Below are positions 17,417 to 25,909 of a DNA stretch of 41,222 bases, one piece after another. The DNA comes from a virus. Both the position numbers and the translations under genes were made by a program. The notes under the pieces were generated by a model. That model had not been told where the DNA came from, made no database searches, and saw nothing but the letters and a program-made list of their open reading frames with translations. The stretch lies in the IMG/VR virus record IMGVR_UViG_3300032249_000988, positions 1 through 41,222 of that record. One strand, given 5' to 3'. Positions within the stretch are counted from its first letter, which is position 1, and every line of letters begins with the position of its first letter.

Positions 17417-18910
17417 TCACGTTTTGATCACTCCTCCCCATGCCGCGCTCGATCGCTTCGAGACGTATGCAGCATAAGAGGTCACGTCAATGTCGTCGTT
17501 TGGTTCGTCCGGCTTGCCAGTCCATCCTAGAAGTACTCGCAAGTACGCCTTAAGCCAATCGGATTGCTCGAGGGGTACGAATATCTTTCCATGCTCCCAT
17601 CGAGCGAGCATCTTGGAAGCAACCGCACGTTCTAGCTTGGCCCCTTCCCAGTTGTCTCCCATGCCTGGGATGCACGGGCCCACAAGCTCCACCTTGCACG
17701 CGGTTACCTCTTTTGCGAGTACCGGCCCGAAGTGAGCATTCTCGACGTATGCCTTTGGCACCTCCCATGCTGCAAGCGTATCGTCTACGCCAGCTACCAG
17801 CCTGCTCCAATCCACTTGCCCACGCCAAACGTATCGCAGGAACAGCAGCTCCGAGAGAATCACCTTTCGGTCCCCAACCGGCATGACCAAATGGGGCAGG
17901 TGATCCCATACCGCGCAGATACTCCAAGATGGTTGCTTGCCACGCGTTACCGCTGCCTTTTCCTTAGATGTTCCAGCCGTGTCGATCGTGGCAAAGCGTT
18001 GGCACTTGGCGAAAGGGATCCTGTAGAAGTGATCCTGAAAAGTGATGTTGAACTCAGCTTGGTTGCAAACGTATCTACGCACCCAAGCTGAATCGATTTG
18101 TGTTCCTTCGGCGACATTCCAGTTGCCGTCTAATAGTCTGGCTCGCTCTATTTTGGATTGGGCTTTCAAACGCCCTTTGTAGCCCGGATCCCGTTCAAGG
18201 AGTTTGGGGTTGTCATCGAGCGTCGCCCGGATGAACGTGACCGACATGATGTCGTTTTCGTCGATGTCATCGAATTCCTCGATCAATTCTTGCTTCGAGT
18301 CGGACCAATGTAGGATCCCTTCGGAGTCTCGATAGAAGTATCGAAGCTTCCCAATGCGATCTTGAATCGCGTAGCCGTCCTCGCCAATCCACCAAGCGAG
18401 GAAGTCAGCGACCCAGCCTGGCTTTGGGTTGCAAGTGCAACGCACGTAGGGGCGGATTCCGCATGTAGTCCGCAATCGAGACAACATGTAGAAAAACATG
18501 GTTTCGGTAAAGTGCGTCAACTCGTCGAACCCGACAAAAGCGTACTGCAAGCCCTGATGCGAATACTTGTCCTTCTCATGCTGCAAGTGCGACAGCTTGA
18601 TCCGTGCACCCGATTCGAATTCCGCGTCGAGGTGTGGAATGTCTCGCAGACTAGCGCCAAGCGCTCGATAGCTCGGTTGGCATTCGTCCCACAAGCCGCC
18701 CTGCCCTGTCAGCTCCGGATAGGTCCGTCGAAAGATGATTGCCCGGAATCCTGGCAAGTCCACGTATCGCAATGGATCGTGAACGATAGTCCAAGATTTG
18801 CCACCCCCGGCGCTGCCGCCATAAATGACAATATCGGCTTCCGATTCAAAGCAATCGGTCTGCGGTCCTGGGTTCGGTTCTAGGATCGTGTCGAGGTTAC
18901 TCGCTACCAT
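17417..18910 (-). CDS. terL: Terminase large subunit
   Basis: A 497-residue DNA-packaging motor ATPase/nuclease. Walker A is GGSAGGGKS at residues 31-39, Walker B is FVGFDEL with D129-E130, and the C-terminal RNase H-like nuclease has RFATIDTAG (D310) and NDDIDVTSYA near 471-480. It pumps DNA into the prohead and cuts concatemers. The gene overlaps the small subunit by 14 bases. Length is normal for this family. The short distance from residue 480 to the C-terminus is typical. Confidence 0.95.
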   Translation of the reverse strand: MVASNLDTILEPNPGPQTDCFESEADIVIYGGSAGGGKSWTIVHDPLRYVDLPGFRAIIFRRTYPELTGQGGLWDECQPSYRALGASLRDIPHLDAEFESGARIKLSHLQHEKDKYSHQGLQYAFVGFDELTHFTETMFFYMLSRLRTTCGIRPYVRCTCNPKPGWVADFLAWWIGEDGYAIQDRIGKLRYFYRDSEGILHWSDSKQELIEEFDDIDENDIMSVTFIRATLDDNPKLLERDPGYKGRLKAQSKIERARLLDGNWNVAEGTQIDSAWVRRYVCNQAEFNITFQDHFYRIPFAKCQRFATIDTAGTSKEKAAVTRGKQPSWSICAVWDHLPHLVMPVGDRKVILSELLFLRYVWRGQVDWSRLVAGVDDTLAAWEVPKAYVENAHFGPVLAKEVTACKVELVGPCIPGMGDNWEGAKLERAVASKMLARWEHGKIFVPLEQSDWLKAYLRVLLGWTGKPDEPNDDIDVTSYAAYVSKRSSAAWGGVIKT

Positions 18911-19298
18911 CGGCCTGAACCTCTTCAGTTGGCGGTCTCGGAGTCGATGGCAAGCGTCGATTATTGTCCGGTAACTTGATGATCAATCGACCGGTCATTT
19001 CGGTTTTTACGCGGACTTCTTTTCCGTACCCTCGATCCCGTCCTTTGCGATCGAGGTACCAACCCGCAACCTTTGCGTTTATCCTGATCGCCCTTTGGAT
19101 GGTCTGCTCCGCATCGTCAAGCGCTTTGGCCTCAACTTCGTCAAACGCATCGCCAACCCATTCGACTTCTTTGCGATACTTTGCCACGGTCTTGCGATTG
19201 ACACCTAGTTCCTTGGCAATGGCCGTGACCATCCCAGCGTTCTTTGCGATCGCGTTCAACCATCGTTCTTTGTCCGAATCTATGTCGATTTTGTTCAC
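18897..19298 (-). CDS. terS: Terminase small subunit (HTH)
   Basis: A 133-residue protein with a GTG start at 19298. Residues 15-45 carry a helix-turn-helix (IAKNAGMVTAIAKELGVNRKTVAKYRKEV), followed by a helical segment (AEQTIQRAIRINAKVAGWYL) and a charged Pro-rich tail. It directly precedes terL with a 14-base overlap. Small terminase subunits recognise the packaging site and regulate the large subunit. Size and position fit well. A conserved Mu-like gp27/gp28 relation was considered but cannot be shown from the sequence alone. Confidence 0.75.
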   Translation of the reverse strand: MNKIDIDSDKERWLNAIAKNAGMVTAIAKELGVNRKTVAKYRKEVEWVGDAFDEVEAKALDDAEQTIQRAIRINAKVAGWYLDRKGRDRGYGKEVRVKTEMTGRLIIKLPDNNRRLPSTPRPPTEEVQADGSE

Positions 19299-19352
19299 TG
19301 GATAAATTTCGCGTTTTGCGTTTGTTGGGATAAGTTTTGAAACCTGTGAGTA

Positions 19353-21158
19353 TCATTGACTCAAAAGACAAACAACGTACACCGAGTTTGCTGCCGGTGT
19401 GATTGCTCCTCCTGTCACATTTCTTAGTGTGATTGATACAGTATTTGGCGAGCTTACCCACGCTTGCTTGACAAGGATTCCCGCGTCGAGGGCGTTCAGC
19501 CATCCGACATGGACGCAAAAGCCGTTTGATGTTCCGTTCCCTTGTGAAACCCCGCTGACGGTCACCGTGAACGTGGTTTCGCTGTTGGCCGATATGCTTG
19601 TGAACGTCGGAGTGCTCCGTGCGGTGTATGGGCCAACACCTATACTTAGTCCTGTCGCAGCGTCTCTGTAAAACTGCTTATTCGAATTTATCCAATCCAC
19701 TACTCCTGTCGTTTGGCTAGTGTAGGGGCTGGTCGGATTCCCGTACGGATTGTTGGGTCGGTAAACCTGTTCGGGAAACTGATTTGGATTGACGAGTTGG
19801 TTAACACTGAACCGGCCCCATAATGTACCGTCCTTTGCCTTCAAATTTAGGTCTCGCTTCCATGCGATGTCCGCTCCAACACCAAAGATGGTGTCTGCGG
19901 TAATGACAAGGGGAGCATCGGGAAAAGCTCGCCCCATACTCAGGATGTCCGTGGTCGTCTTGTCGTTCCAGACATCGGCTGTGAGTTTGTCGAAAATTGT
20001 CGTTAGACTTAGATGTTTTATTAGAATAGACGCACAGTACGCGTACGATCGAGCATCATGGTGTATCGCGTCTCCTTGCCATCCTAATGCGGCGAGCCTA
20101 GCCCATGGTCCAACGGCTTCCATGCAGTCGAAGAACCCTATGTTGTCGGAGTCGACTTTGGCACGCAAGTAGTCCGCAACCTCTCGCATTTTTACGTCGC
20201 CATCCGGTAGCCTCGGTCCGTTTGCTATGAACAGCACTGACCTATTGTTATTACCAGCTCTGGCAAATGCCATTAGCTTTGTCCAGTTGTTTTCAAACTC
20301 GAACAATGGGTCGTCAAAATGAAATGTAATAAGGGCTGGATTCAGGTCTGTTATAATTGGCAAGTAAATATCGCTTGCACACTGGCAAAACTGAGTTGGA
20401 TTTATCCCGCCCTGGTAGGCGTGGCTTCCGTCGAATCCTGCTACACTCGTCGCGTAGCCTGTGTAGGCTCCAATGATCTTGACTCTGCCGCTGGTGACTC
20501 GTGCTCTTATATGGACCCTTGCTTCAGTCCAGGTCCGCTTGGCAATTGCTCCAATCGTCGTGCCGTTATTGGCATTGATGCTAGCCCCTTGCTGAGTCCA
20601 GGTCGTGTTGTCTAAGGAAGTTTCGATGACAAAACTAGCGGCTCCTGGTTCAGCAATGTAGTAGACTTTTACTTCGGCACACGGCACACTTGTGCTCGTT
20701 GTCCATCGTATACTCCCTCCAGGTCCAACGCTGTAGTAAGTTCCGCTTGGCCAAAATGCGAAATCTCCTGAAATGCTGGTGGCATCGCCGTTTAGACCAT
20801 GGAAGGGGCCTCCTGGCACAGGAAAAGAAACCGGATCGGTCACCAATGTTCCCTGTCCGATAAAACCTCCATCTTTTCCAGCTCCACCATACGCTCGCTG
20901 GAAGTGCCATCCGATCCAACCTCCCACCTTTGCTGCTAAAGAATCACCACAATTCATAATGTGCAAACGCTTGTTTGCGTTAGCAGTCGTGGACGCAGTT
21001 GCAATGTTAAATTGCCTCGAAAACCATTCATGCATGTGTCCAACTCCTTCATTCTGGACGCCTTGAGGTCCTTGAGGTCCTTGTGGTCCGGTCTGTTGGG
21101 CGAAGTGGATCGAATATCGCGTTCGCGCTGAGGAATAGTTTATTGCATACTTGGTCAT
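19353..21158 (-). CDS. Tail protein with SGNH hydrolase domain and collagen-like repeat
   Basis: A 601-residue protein, coupled to the upstream gene by ATGA. Residues about 23-33 are a short collagen-like repeat (GPQGPQGPQG) coded by a 9-base tandem repeat around 21061-21090. Residues about 66-400 resemble an SGNH/GDSL esterase: HIMNCGDSL supplies the Ser block and GDAIHHDAR, near 385, the Asp-x-x-His block. The C-terminal 150 residues (ETTFTVTVSGVSQGNGTS) form a beta domain. Such proteins deacetylate or cut host surface glycans. The likely role is a tail-tip or receptor-binding enzyme acting on the cell surface. Confidence 0.75.
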   Translation of the reverse strand: MTKYAINYSSARTRYSIHFAQQTGPQGPQGPQGVQNEGVGHMHEWFSRQFNIATASTTANANKRLHIMNCGDSLAAKVGGWIGWHFQRAYGGAGKDGGFIGQGTLVTDPVSFPVPGGPFHGLNGDATSISGDFAFWPSGTYYSVGPGGSIRWTTSTSVPCAEVKVYYIAEPGAASFVIETSLDNTTWTQQGASINANNGTTIGAIAKRTWTEARVHIRARVTSGRVKIIGAYTGYATSVAGFDGSHAYQGGINPTQFCQCASDIYLPIITDLNPALITFHFDDPLFEFENNWTKLMAFARAGNNNRSVLFIANGPRLPDGDVKMREVADYLRAKVDSDNIGFFDCMEAVGPWARLAALGWQGDAIHHDARSYAYCASILIKHLSLTTIFDKLTADVWNDKTTTDILSMGRAFPDAPLVITADTIFGVGADIAWKRDLNLKAKDGTLWGRFSVNQLVNPNQFPEQVYRPNNPYGNPTSPYTSQTTGVVDWINSNKQFYRDAATGLSIGVGPYTARSTPTFTSISANSETTFTVTVSGVSQGNGTSNGFCVHVGWLNALDAGILVKQAWVSSPNTVSITLRNVTGGAITPAANSVYVVCLLSQ

Positions 21159-21505
21159 GTACTTACCGTTCTTTCCAGCGTGACACGTCCTTTTAAGATT
21201 TTCGTCCGCCTGCCTATAGAATCAATGATCGCGACGTCATAGAAGTACTGCGCGTCTGCTGGCTCGTTTGAAAGATCGATTGCCGCGGTCACGCCGGAAC
21301 TTACTGACATGGTGACCTCGGTTTGAGTTTTAACAAATTCAAAAGCAAACAGTAAATCCGAGGAAACGTCTTGACCCTTTCGCACTTTGCCAACCAGAGA
21401 GTAATCCTCCAGCGTTATGGCAACATCATCTACACGAATGTCGAATGTCTCGGACCAATCGATGTTTTGGTGTATTGTCAGGTTTCGAATAGCTGGCATT
21501 GGCAT
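21155..21505 (-). CDS. Small baseplate / tail-fibre adaptor protein
   Basis: A 116-residue protein one base after the upstream gene's stop and overlapping the next by ATGA. The pattern NLTIHQNIDWSETFDIRVDD, then TLEDYSLVGKVRKGQ, then YDVAIID and ILKGRVTLERTV matches the small beta-sandwich proteins encoded next to receptor-binding proteins in many phages (BppU N-terminus-like). It likely links the hydrolase-bearing tail protein to the tail tip. Length is normal for this class. Confidence 0.6.
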   Translation of the reverse strand: MPMPAIRNLTIHQNIDWSETFDIRVDDVAITLEDYSLVGKVRKGQDVSSDLLFAFEFVKTQTEVTMSVSSGVTAAIDLSNEPADAQYFYDVAIIDSIGRRTKILKGRVTLERTVST

Positions 21506-21506
21506 G

Positions 21507-24074
21507 CTATGCCTGAGCCTCCGTCCAGGACAATCGAGCTTGCACGGTTAACGATCCTCCCGTGTTATTTATCGCGACGAGAGTGACAACGTCAGGCCCG
21601 TCTGGGTAGAGATTTGCGGGTGTAGTTGGGACGGCTAGAACTGTGCCGCCTCCCAGGATGCTGTTTCCAAGGTCCCGAACTTTATCGAGGTCCTGTTGTG
21701 TGACGGCGTTCGTATTCGTGAAACATGAGAAAGCCGCTTCGCCCCCTGCGATGGTGGTTGCCGCAGTATGGAAGCAAATTTGGGAAAGCGATGACCCCCC
21801 GACCGCTTGGAAGTTGCCCGACGACACCCGACCATTGAGTATCAACGCAAGCCGCAAGGTGCCGCTTGCAATCGCATCAAGTTGGGCAAGCTTCAATTGC
21901 ATGCGGTTGATAATTTCACGAACGCCAAGCAATCCAGTTACGCCCGAATCGACACTCGGTCCCAATCGAATCGACATGAGTGCATTTGTCGCGCCTGCTG
22001 CGACTGTCAAAGCCGATGGCATGCCCTGGTTAAAGATTAAGCTTGAATCTGCATCGTAACGCCCGTCCATGATGACGGACGAACCCCAGTGCGAGATAGC
22101 TGGCGATGATTGCGACACCGCGTACTCGACCGCTATTTGGGACGTTGCGGAAAAATTAAAAGCGCTGGCGGTTTGTCCCCCCGTGACGCCTCTTGTGCAA
22201 CCCAAAAACGCGGTCGAAGACTTTCCCGTGTAACTAATCATTTCGATATTGCCGCTTGTCCCGTTGTCTGAAATGCGGATCGTGCCCGCAGATGGGAATG
22301 CCTCAGTACTCACCACGTTGATCGTCCCATCGGTAGCAGCAACGCTTGATGTCAAGGTTGTCAATGGGCCAATGGCCATACTGTCATACCGTGCTGGCAA
22401 GTTGCCCGACCGCATGTACGCTTCCGTGTTGACATTGTTGTTCTGAGCCTTATGAACGTACGTCTTGTTGCCGTTTTCCCCCCGAAACCCCCAACGAATG
22501 AACCCGGCTCCGTACCAAGAGTAGTCGATGTACAGCATCTGCATTTTGCCAATATTGATCGCGGTTTTGCTGATGCCGTTCCCGTCGAATCGATCGATGT
22601 TCCAATCGACTTGGGCAACCCGCGTATCGATCGTCCTAGATACGATAGTGTTGGACGATGTCACTCCGCGATACTCAGGTGCGATGACCAACGCGGTTTG
22701 CGATTGGATTTGGAGTACTCGATAGGACATGCCACGGATAACGATGTACCCTCCAACAGTCAATTGATCGTTAAATCTGGTATTGGTTCCGGTTACGGCC
22801 GAACTGCCGCTTGTAACCGCAACAACGCCCGATAGCTGCGCCGTTGAAGACCGTCGGACACAAAACAGGGTTTGCCCGTCGAACTCGAAGAACGCACCGT
22901 TCTGCGAATCGAACAAGCCGACACGGAACGTGTTTCCATACCAGCTTGTTGGGGTGACGTTAATCGGAAAGCCCGTGGCCGTTGATCGAGTCGGAACGCT
23001 TGCCGCGATGTAGGTGAACGTGGTATCGGAAGGAACGGACGCGACGGGGAATGTCCCGTTGTATGCCGCTTCATTCGCCGAATCGACGCGTACCGTGGCG
23101 TTGATCGTGAGCCCGTGTGGAAACCGTGTCGTGACGGTCACAGTGGTCCCCGAGCTTGTCAAAGAGTCAACCGAGAGCGCCGGCGTAAAAATGGTCCCCG
23201 TGCTGAACTCGATACCTTTGCCCGATTGATACCTGAAGTACCGACGGGTTTGTCGAACTAGCTGTGAATTAGGGGATCCCGATCCCGCCGAGAACGCAAC
23301 ACCGCCGTCGAATGCCCGGTGAATCGAGTAGCCCCCAGATCGCCCGTAAATTGTTGCATTTGCTCCGCCCGTTGCCGTGATTGCTCCGACGGGTGCTGTG
23401 ACGACAACAAACGTAAAACTGTTTGCCGTGGGGACACTGGCTACAACCCAGGAACCGTTTGGGGGATTTGATGTCGCCGCCGTGGTTCCGGTGACGTAGA
23501 TCAAGTCGCCGACGTGCAATCCATGCTGGGCGACCGTAGTGGCCGTTACGGTCGTTCCGCTGTTTGTGAACGCCGCTCCTGCCCCCGTTGCGACTTGGAT
23601 CGCTGCCCCCGAGTAGAAACTGCCTGCAAAGAGCAAAGTGCGGTTAGAGTCGAATTGCGAACCGTTTGCTACGTTGGCTTTTGCGGAATAGGTGAAGTTG
23701 GTTCCCGCCGAAACGGTTTCGACCAGATACCATCCGTTGGCATTCTGATCGTTTGCCCCTTGAATGAAAACTGGAGTTCCGACGCTCGGTGGAGTACTTG
23801 TGAGCACGGTCACAACCCGAGTCGAGCCCGTCCCAGATAGATTCGTGACGTTGATGACCGGAGCCGTGGGATCGTAAAAAGCTGACGGACGATTGTTCGT
23901 GAGCGGTAGCAGTTCCCACTTGGTGGGTTGCAATCCATACTCGAAATCCGTGTCGATAAGCGATTGTGGTTGCGATACCCGCTGACGGTTTACCGGATCT
24001 TGGAACTCCTCGATCGGTACGACTGCTTGTTCTGGCCCGCGTGATTTCAGATAGTAGTATGGTCGCATGGTCAT
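21507..24074 (-). CDS. Large structural protein with repeated beta modules
   Basis: An 855-residue protein. The N-terminus contains SLIDTDFEYGLQPTKWE, a segment seen in large structural proteins of marine and freshwater tailed phages. Three similar modules follow, each with a TTVTV/VVTV strand, a xHGLxxGD-type turn or equivalent, an NGxxxVxSV strand and a TxFTY strand (about 75-130, 170-230 and 300-360). These resemble FCCH-like beta repeats. The C-terminal half lacks repeats and has GNIEMISYTGKSSTAFLGCTRG, a common phage tail-fibre motif. It is likely a tail-tip or fibre protein; no enzymatic residues are recognised. An ATG six bases further in (24068) is an equally possible start. Confidence 0.7.
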   Translation of the reverse strand: MTMRPYYYLKSRGPEQAVVPIEEFQDPVNRQRVSQPQSLIDTDFEYGLQPTKWELLPLTNNRPSAFYDPTAPVINVTNLSGTGSTRVVTVLTSTPPSVGTPVFIQGANDQNANGWYLVETVSAGTNFTYSAKANVANGSQFDSNRTLLFAGSFYSGAAIQVATGAGAAFTNSGTTVTATTVAQHGLHVGDLIYVTGTTAATSNPPNGSWVVASVPTANSFTFVVVTAPVGAITATGGANATIYGRSGGYSIHRAFDGGVAFSAGSGSPNSQLVRQTRRYFRYQSGKGIEFSTGTIFTPALSVDSLTSSGTTVTVTTRFPHGLTINATVRVDSANEAAYNGTFPVASVPSDTTFTYIAASVPTRSTATGFPINVTPTSWYGNTFRVGLFDSQNGAFFEFDGQTLFCVRRSSTAQLSGVVAVTSGSSAVTGTNTRFNDQLTVGGYIVIRGMSYRVLQIQSQTALVIAPEYRGVTSSNTIVSRTIDTRVAQVDWNIDRFDGNGISKTAINIGKMQMLYIDYSWYGAGFIRWGFRGENGNKTYVHKAQNNNVNTEAYMRSGNLPARYDSMAIGPLTTLTSSVAATDGTINVVSTEAFPSAGTIRISDNGTSGNIEMISYTGKSSTAFLGCTRGVTGGQTASAFNFSATSQIAVEYAVSQSSPAISHWGSSVIMDGRYDADSSLIFNQGMPSALTVAAGATNALMSIRLGPSVDSGVTGLLGVREIINRMQLKLAQLDAIASGTLRLALILNGRVSSGNFQAVGGSSLSQICFHTAATTIAGGEAAFSCFTNTNAVTQQDLDKVRDLGNSILGGGTVLAVPTTPANLYPDGPDVVTLVAINNTGGSLTVQARLSWTEAQA

Positions 24075-24079
24075 CCCAG

Positions 24080-24382
24080 TTAATTTGAAAGCTCGTTAAC
24101 CGACGGTTCAACAGACTTGTCCGATGGCCAACCGACAACCGACTCTCGAGCCAGCACACCAGTCAAATGCGATGGATCAACAACGCCATTAGCAATCCAA
24201 TGGTCAAACATCGCTTTGCAATGCAAAACGGCTTCCTCGTTATCCTCGAAGTCAGCTAAGGCAACACGAACGGAATTCGTGAATTGGCTTCGATCCCGTC
24301 CTCCTGCGCATTCAAAGGCTTGGCAAGCGATGCGATGGCGGTCAACGTCGGTAGCAGAATGTAGCATATCGCGCGAGTCCAT
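24080..24382 (-). CDS. Small acidic protein of unknown function
   Basis: A 100-residue protein, charged and helical (FTNSVRVALADFEDNEEAVLHCKAMFDHWI), that ends five bases before the structural protein gene. No Shine-Dalgarno sequence is clear before the ATG at 24382; an internal ATG six codons on is possible. No domain is recognised. Its place upstream of the large tail protein suggests an accessory or chaperone role, but this is only positional. Confidence 0.5.
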   Translation of the reverse strand: MDSRDMLHSATDVDRHRIACQAFECAGGRDRSQFTNSVRVALADFEDNEEAVLHCKAMFDHWIANGVVDPSHLTGVLARESVVGWPSDKSVEPSVNELSN

Positions 24383-24462
24383 TTTGGGGTTGATGTTGGT
24401 GTGATCAGGTCCACCGCAATGGTAACCTCATCCGCCACAACTCACTGTCCAAGTTTCGACGC

Positions 24463-24498
24463 TGTCCGTTAGTGGCCGGTTTTGTCCGCTTATTTCCA
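24463..24498. repeat. Imperfect 36-bp direct repeat, copy 1
   Basis: This 36-base segment matches 28242..28277 with three mismatches, in the same orientation. The second copy covers the last codons and stop of the HTH gene at 28248, so this copy looks like a remnant of such a gene end. The two copies bound 3.75 kb holding the accessory/lysis-type cassette. The intergenic 24383..24532 contains nothing else I can name. Confidence 0.8.
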
Positions 24499-24532
24499 AT
24501 GTTGGAATAATCCAGTCCAAAATGTCCTGGCA

Positions 24533-25072
24533 CTACGTTTGGTGATTTGCTCTCGGCGGAATCCAAAAACAGGCAAGTACAAAAATCTCGAGCACCCTCC
24601 AGAAGTAGATTGCATCAAGCACTGGATTGAGAATCGGAGTCATCACGCAATACCGAACATGAAACGGATTCCTATGATGCTCCGAGTGATGTTTTGGGCT
24701 CTGGAAAATGTACAGACGCTGCATCATCACAACCAACCATCCGTTCCGACTTTTTCTGTGCGCGAGGGCGTGAATTTGGTTTGCCTGTGACAAAAAAAGC
24801 ATAGTCAGCCATCCGTCGCGCAATGGCTCGAAAGCCAAGCAGAATAGCATTGCAGCAAGGCTCGGGACAATCGTTGTGTAGTTTCGCTCCCAGTACGATC
24901 CCTTAAGAAACGCATATTGATTAGCATGATGCAACTGGTTCGGCCCACCAATCAGCCGACCGATAAACGAGTCGCTTTGGGTGAGGTAGGTATCCTCCCA
25001 CCAGTGAAAAAAGCCTGCGATGAAATCTGCAGCCAGCCACGACAGGCAAATAAAAACAAACCAGTTAGTCAT
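24533..25072 (-). CDS. CarF/TMEM189-like lipid desaturase (plasmanylethanolamine desaturase family)
   Basis: A 179-residue membrane protein with the His-rich pattern of the TMEM189/CarF (lipid desaturase) family. It shows FFHWWEDTY (H23, D27), PNQLHHAN (H48, H49), NQIHALAHRKSRN (H101, H105) and SPKHHSEHHRNPFHVRYCV (H128-H138), then LDAIYFWRVLE (D153). In known members these histidines bind a di-metal centre that introduces the vinyl-ether bond of plasmalogens. Hydrophobic segments lie at about 1-20, 65-100 and 155-172. The length is close to bacterial CarF-type core domains. It is first in the accessory cassette. The host substrate is unknown, and a phage-borne member is unexpected. Confidence 0.85.
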   Translation of the reverse strand: MTNWFVFICLSWLAADFIAGFFHWWEDTYLTQSDSFIGRLIGGPNQLHHANQYAFLKGSYWERNYTTIVPSLAAMLFCLAFEPLRDGWLTMLFLSQANQIHALAHRKSRNGWLVVMMQRLYIFQSPKHHSEHHRNPFHVRYCVMTPILNPVLDAIYFWRVLEIFVLACFWIPPRANHQT

Positions 25073-25098
25073 AGGGAAATCGCAGTCCTTAAATGGAT

Positions 25099-25437
25099 TT
25101 AGCCGTTTGGTTTTTCTGAATGATTCGCGTGGCCGTGGCCAAACAGTTGCTTAGGGCATTGCTGGGTATTGGCCTTGATCGAAGCAACGTCTCTGCGGGT
25201 TTCCGACAGCTCCTCGCAAACGCGATCCATTGTCTGCCCGAGTTTTTGCTGCGTAATGTTTGATTTTTCAAGGTTTTCCGTTTGCCCTTGAAAGTAAGCT
25301 ATCGCTGCGTCTTTCATCGGGACCAGAACTAACTGCATAAAGGCTTTCCCGCCCCTGTGAGCCCCGAGAAAGATTGCGCCAATGATTGCCACAGCGAGGC
25401 CGTTGTTGAATAGCCACTTGACTGTTTCTTCCGTCAT
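25099..25437 (-). CDS. Small membrane protein with coiled coil
   Basis: A 112-residue protein with one N-terminal transmembrane segment (LAVAIIGAIFLGA), then a basic stretch, then a helical coiled-coil-like segment (QTENLEKSNITQQKLGQTMDRVCEELSETRRDVASIK, about 55-90) and a His-rich tail. This build resembles small phage membrane proteins of lysis regions such as XhlA-type or holin-associated proteins. No specific family can be named. ATGA overlap couples it to the thioredoxin-like gene. Confidence 0.6.
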   Translation of the reverse strand: MTEETVKWLFNNGLAVAIIGAIFLGAHRGGKAFMQLVLVPMKDAAIAYFQGQTENLEKSNITQQKLGQTMDRVCEELSETRRDVASIKANTQQCPKQLFGHGHANHSEKPNG

Positions 25438-25892
25438 CGCCTCAACTCGCTTTCTAGTCGCTCAACGCTCATGTAGCCAGAAACTTCAAACGTCTTTGTG
25501 CCGTCAATGACAATGAAATGCGGCAGCCGAGAAACGGTTTTCTCATCTCCATATGCGAAGCTGTACCCCATCTTTCGAAACTTTTCTTGCTCGAATTGTT
25601 TCCATCGCTTGCATGGGTCGCACCAGTCCGCAGAAAAGACGATGATCTCTTTCTTGGCGGGCTCCGCCTTTGGCGTGTGGTCCGATACCGGCCTGTCAGG
25701 GTGATAGGGTTCCTTTTCGTCGAGGAAAAAATCCTTCAGCTTCTCGGTTGCTCCGTCCGTTTTTGCGTCAAGTTCTGCTTGCGTCTCTTGGTACGACTGC
25801 CAAAGCTCAACCGCCCTTGGTCCGCACAAAAGCAATGCAGTTCCAACCACAAGCATGGCTATTGTCTTGATGTCCGGTTTTTTGCTTTCCAT
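25434..25892 (-). CDS. Membrane-anchored thioredoxin-like protein
   Basis: A 152-residue protein with an N-terminal membrane anchor (residues about 9-25, IKTIAMLVVGTALLLCG) and a thioredoxin fold in the C-terminal half. The active site is SADWCDPCKRW (C91-x-x-C94), and the cis-proline region is RLPHFIVIDG (P124). This predicts a disulfide-exchange enzyme facing the periplasm or the outer side of the cytoplasmic membrane. It has an ATGA overlap with the next gene and a GAGG ribosome site upstream. Phage-encoded thioredoxins are known, but membrane-anchored versions in an accessory cassette are less usual. The substrate is not evident. Confidence 0.8.
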   Translation of the reverse strand: MESKKPDIKTIAMLVVGTALLLCGPRAVELWQSYQETQAELDAKTDGATEKLKDFFLDEKEPYHPDRPVSDHTPKAEPAKKEIIVFSADWCDPCKRWKQFEQEKFRKMGYSFAYGDEKTVSRLPHFIVIDGTKTFEVSGYMSVERLESELRR

Positions 25893-25909
25893 GGAGTGCC
25901 TCGCTATCG

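Noticed and set aside
24256-24438. Minus-strand 60-codon frame (MADEVTIAVDLI...) overlapping the 24080 gene, with a hydrophobic segment
   Set aside because: It overlaps the 24080..24382 gene in another frame over most of its length and starts at GTG with only a weak ribosome site. Either frame could be real, but the 100-residue protein has a more protein-like composition.
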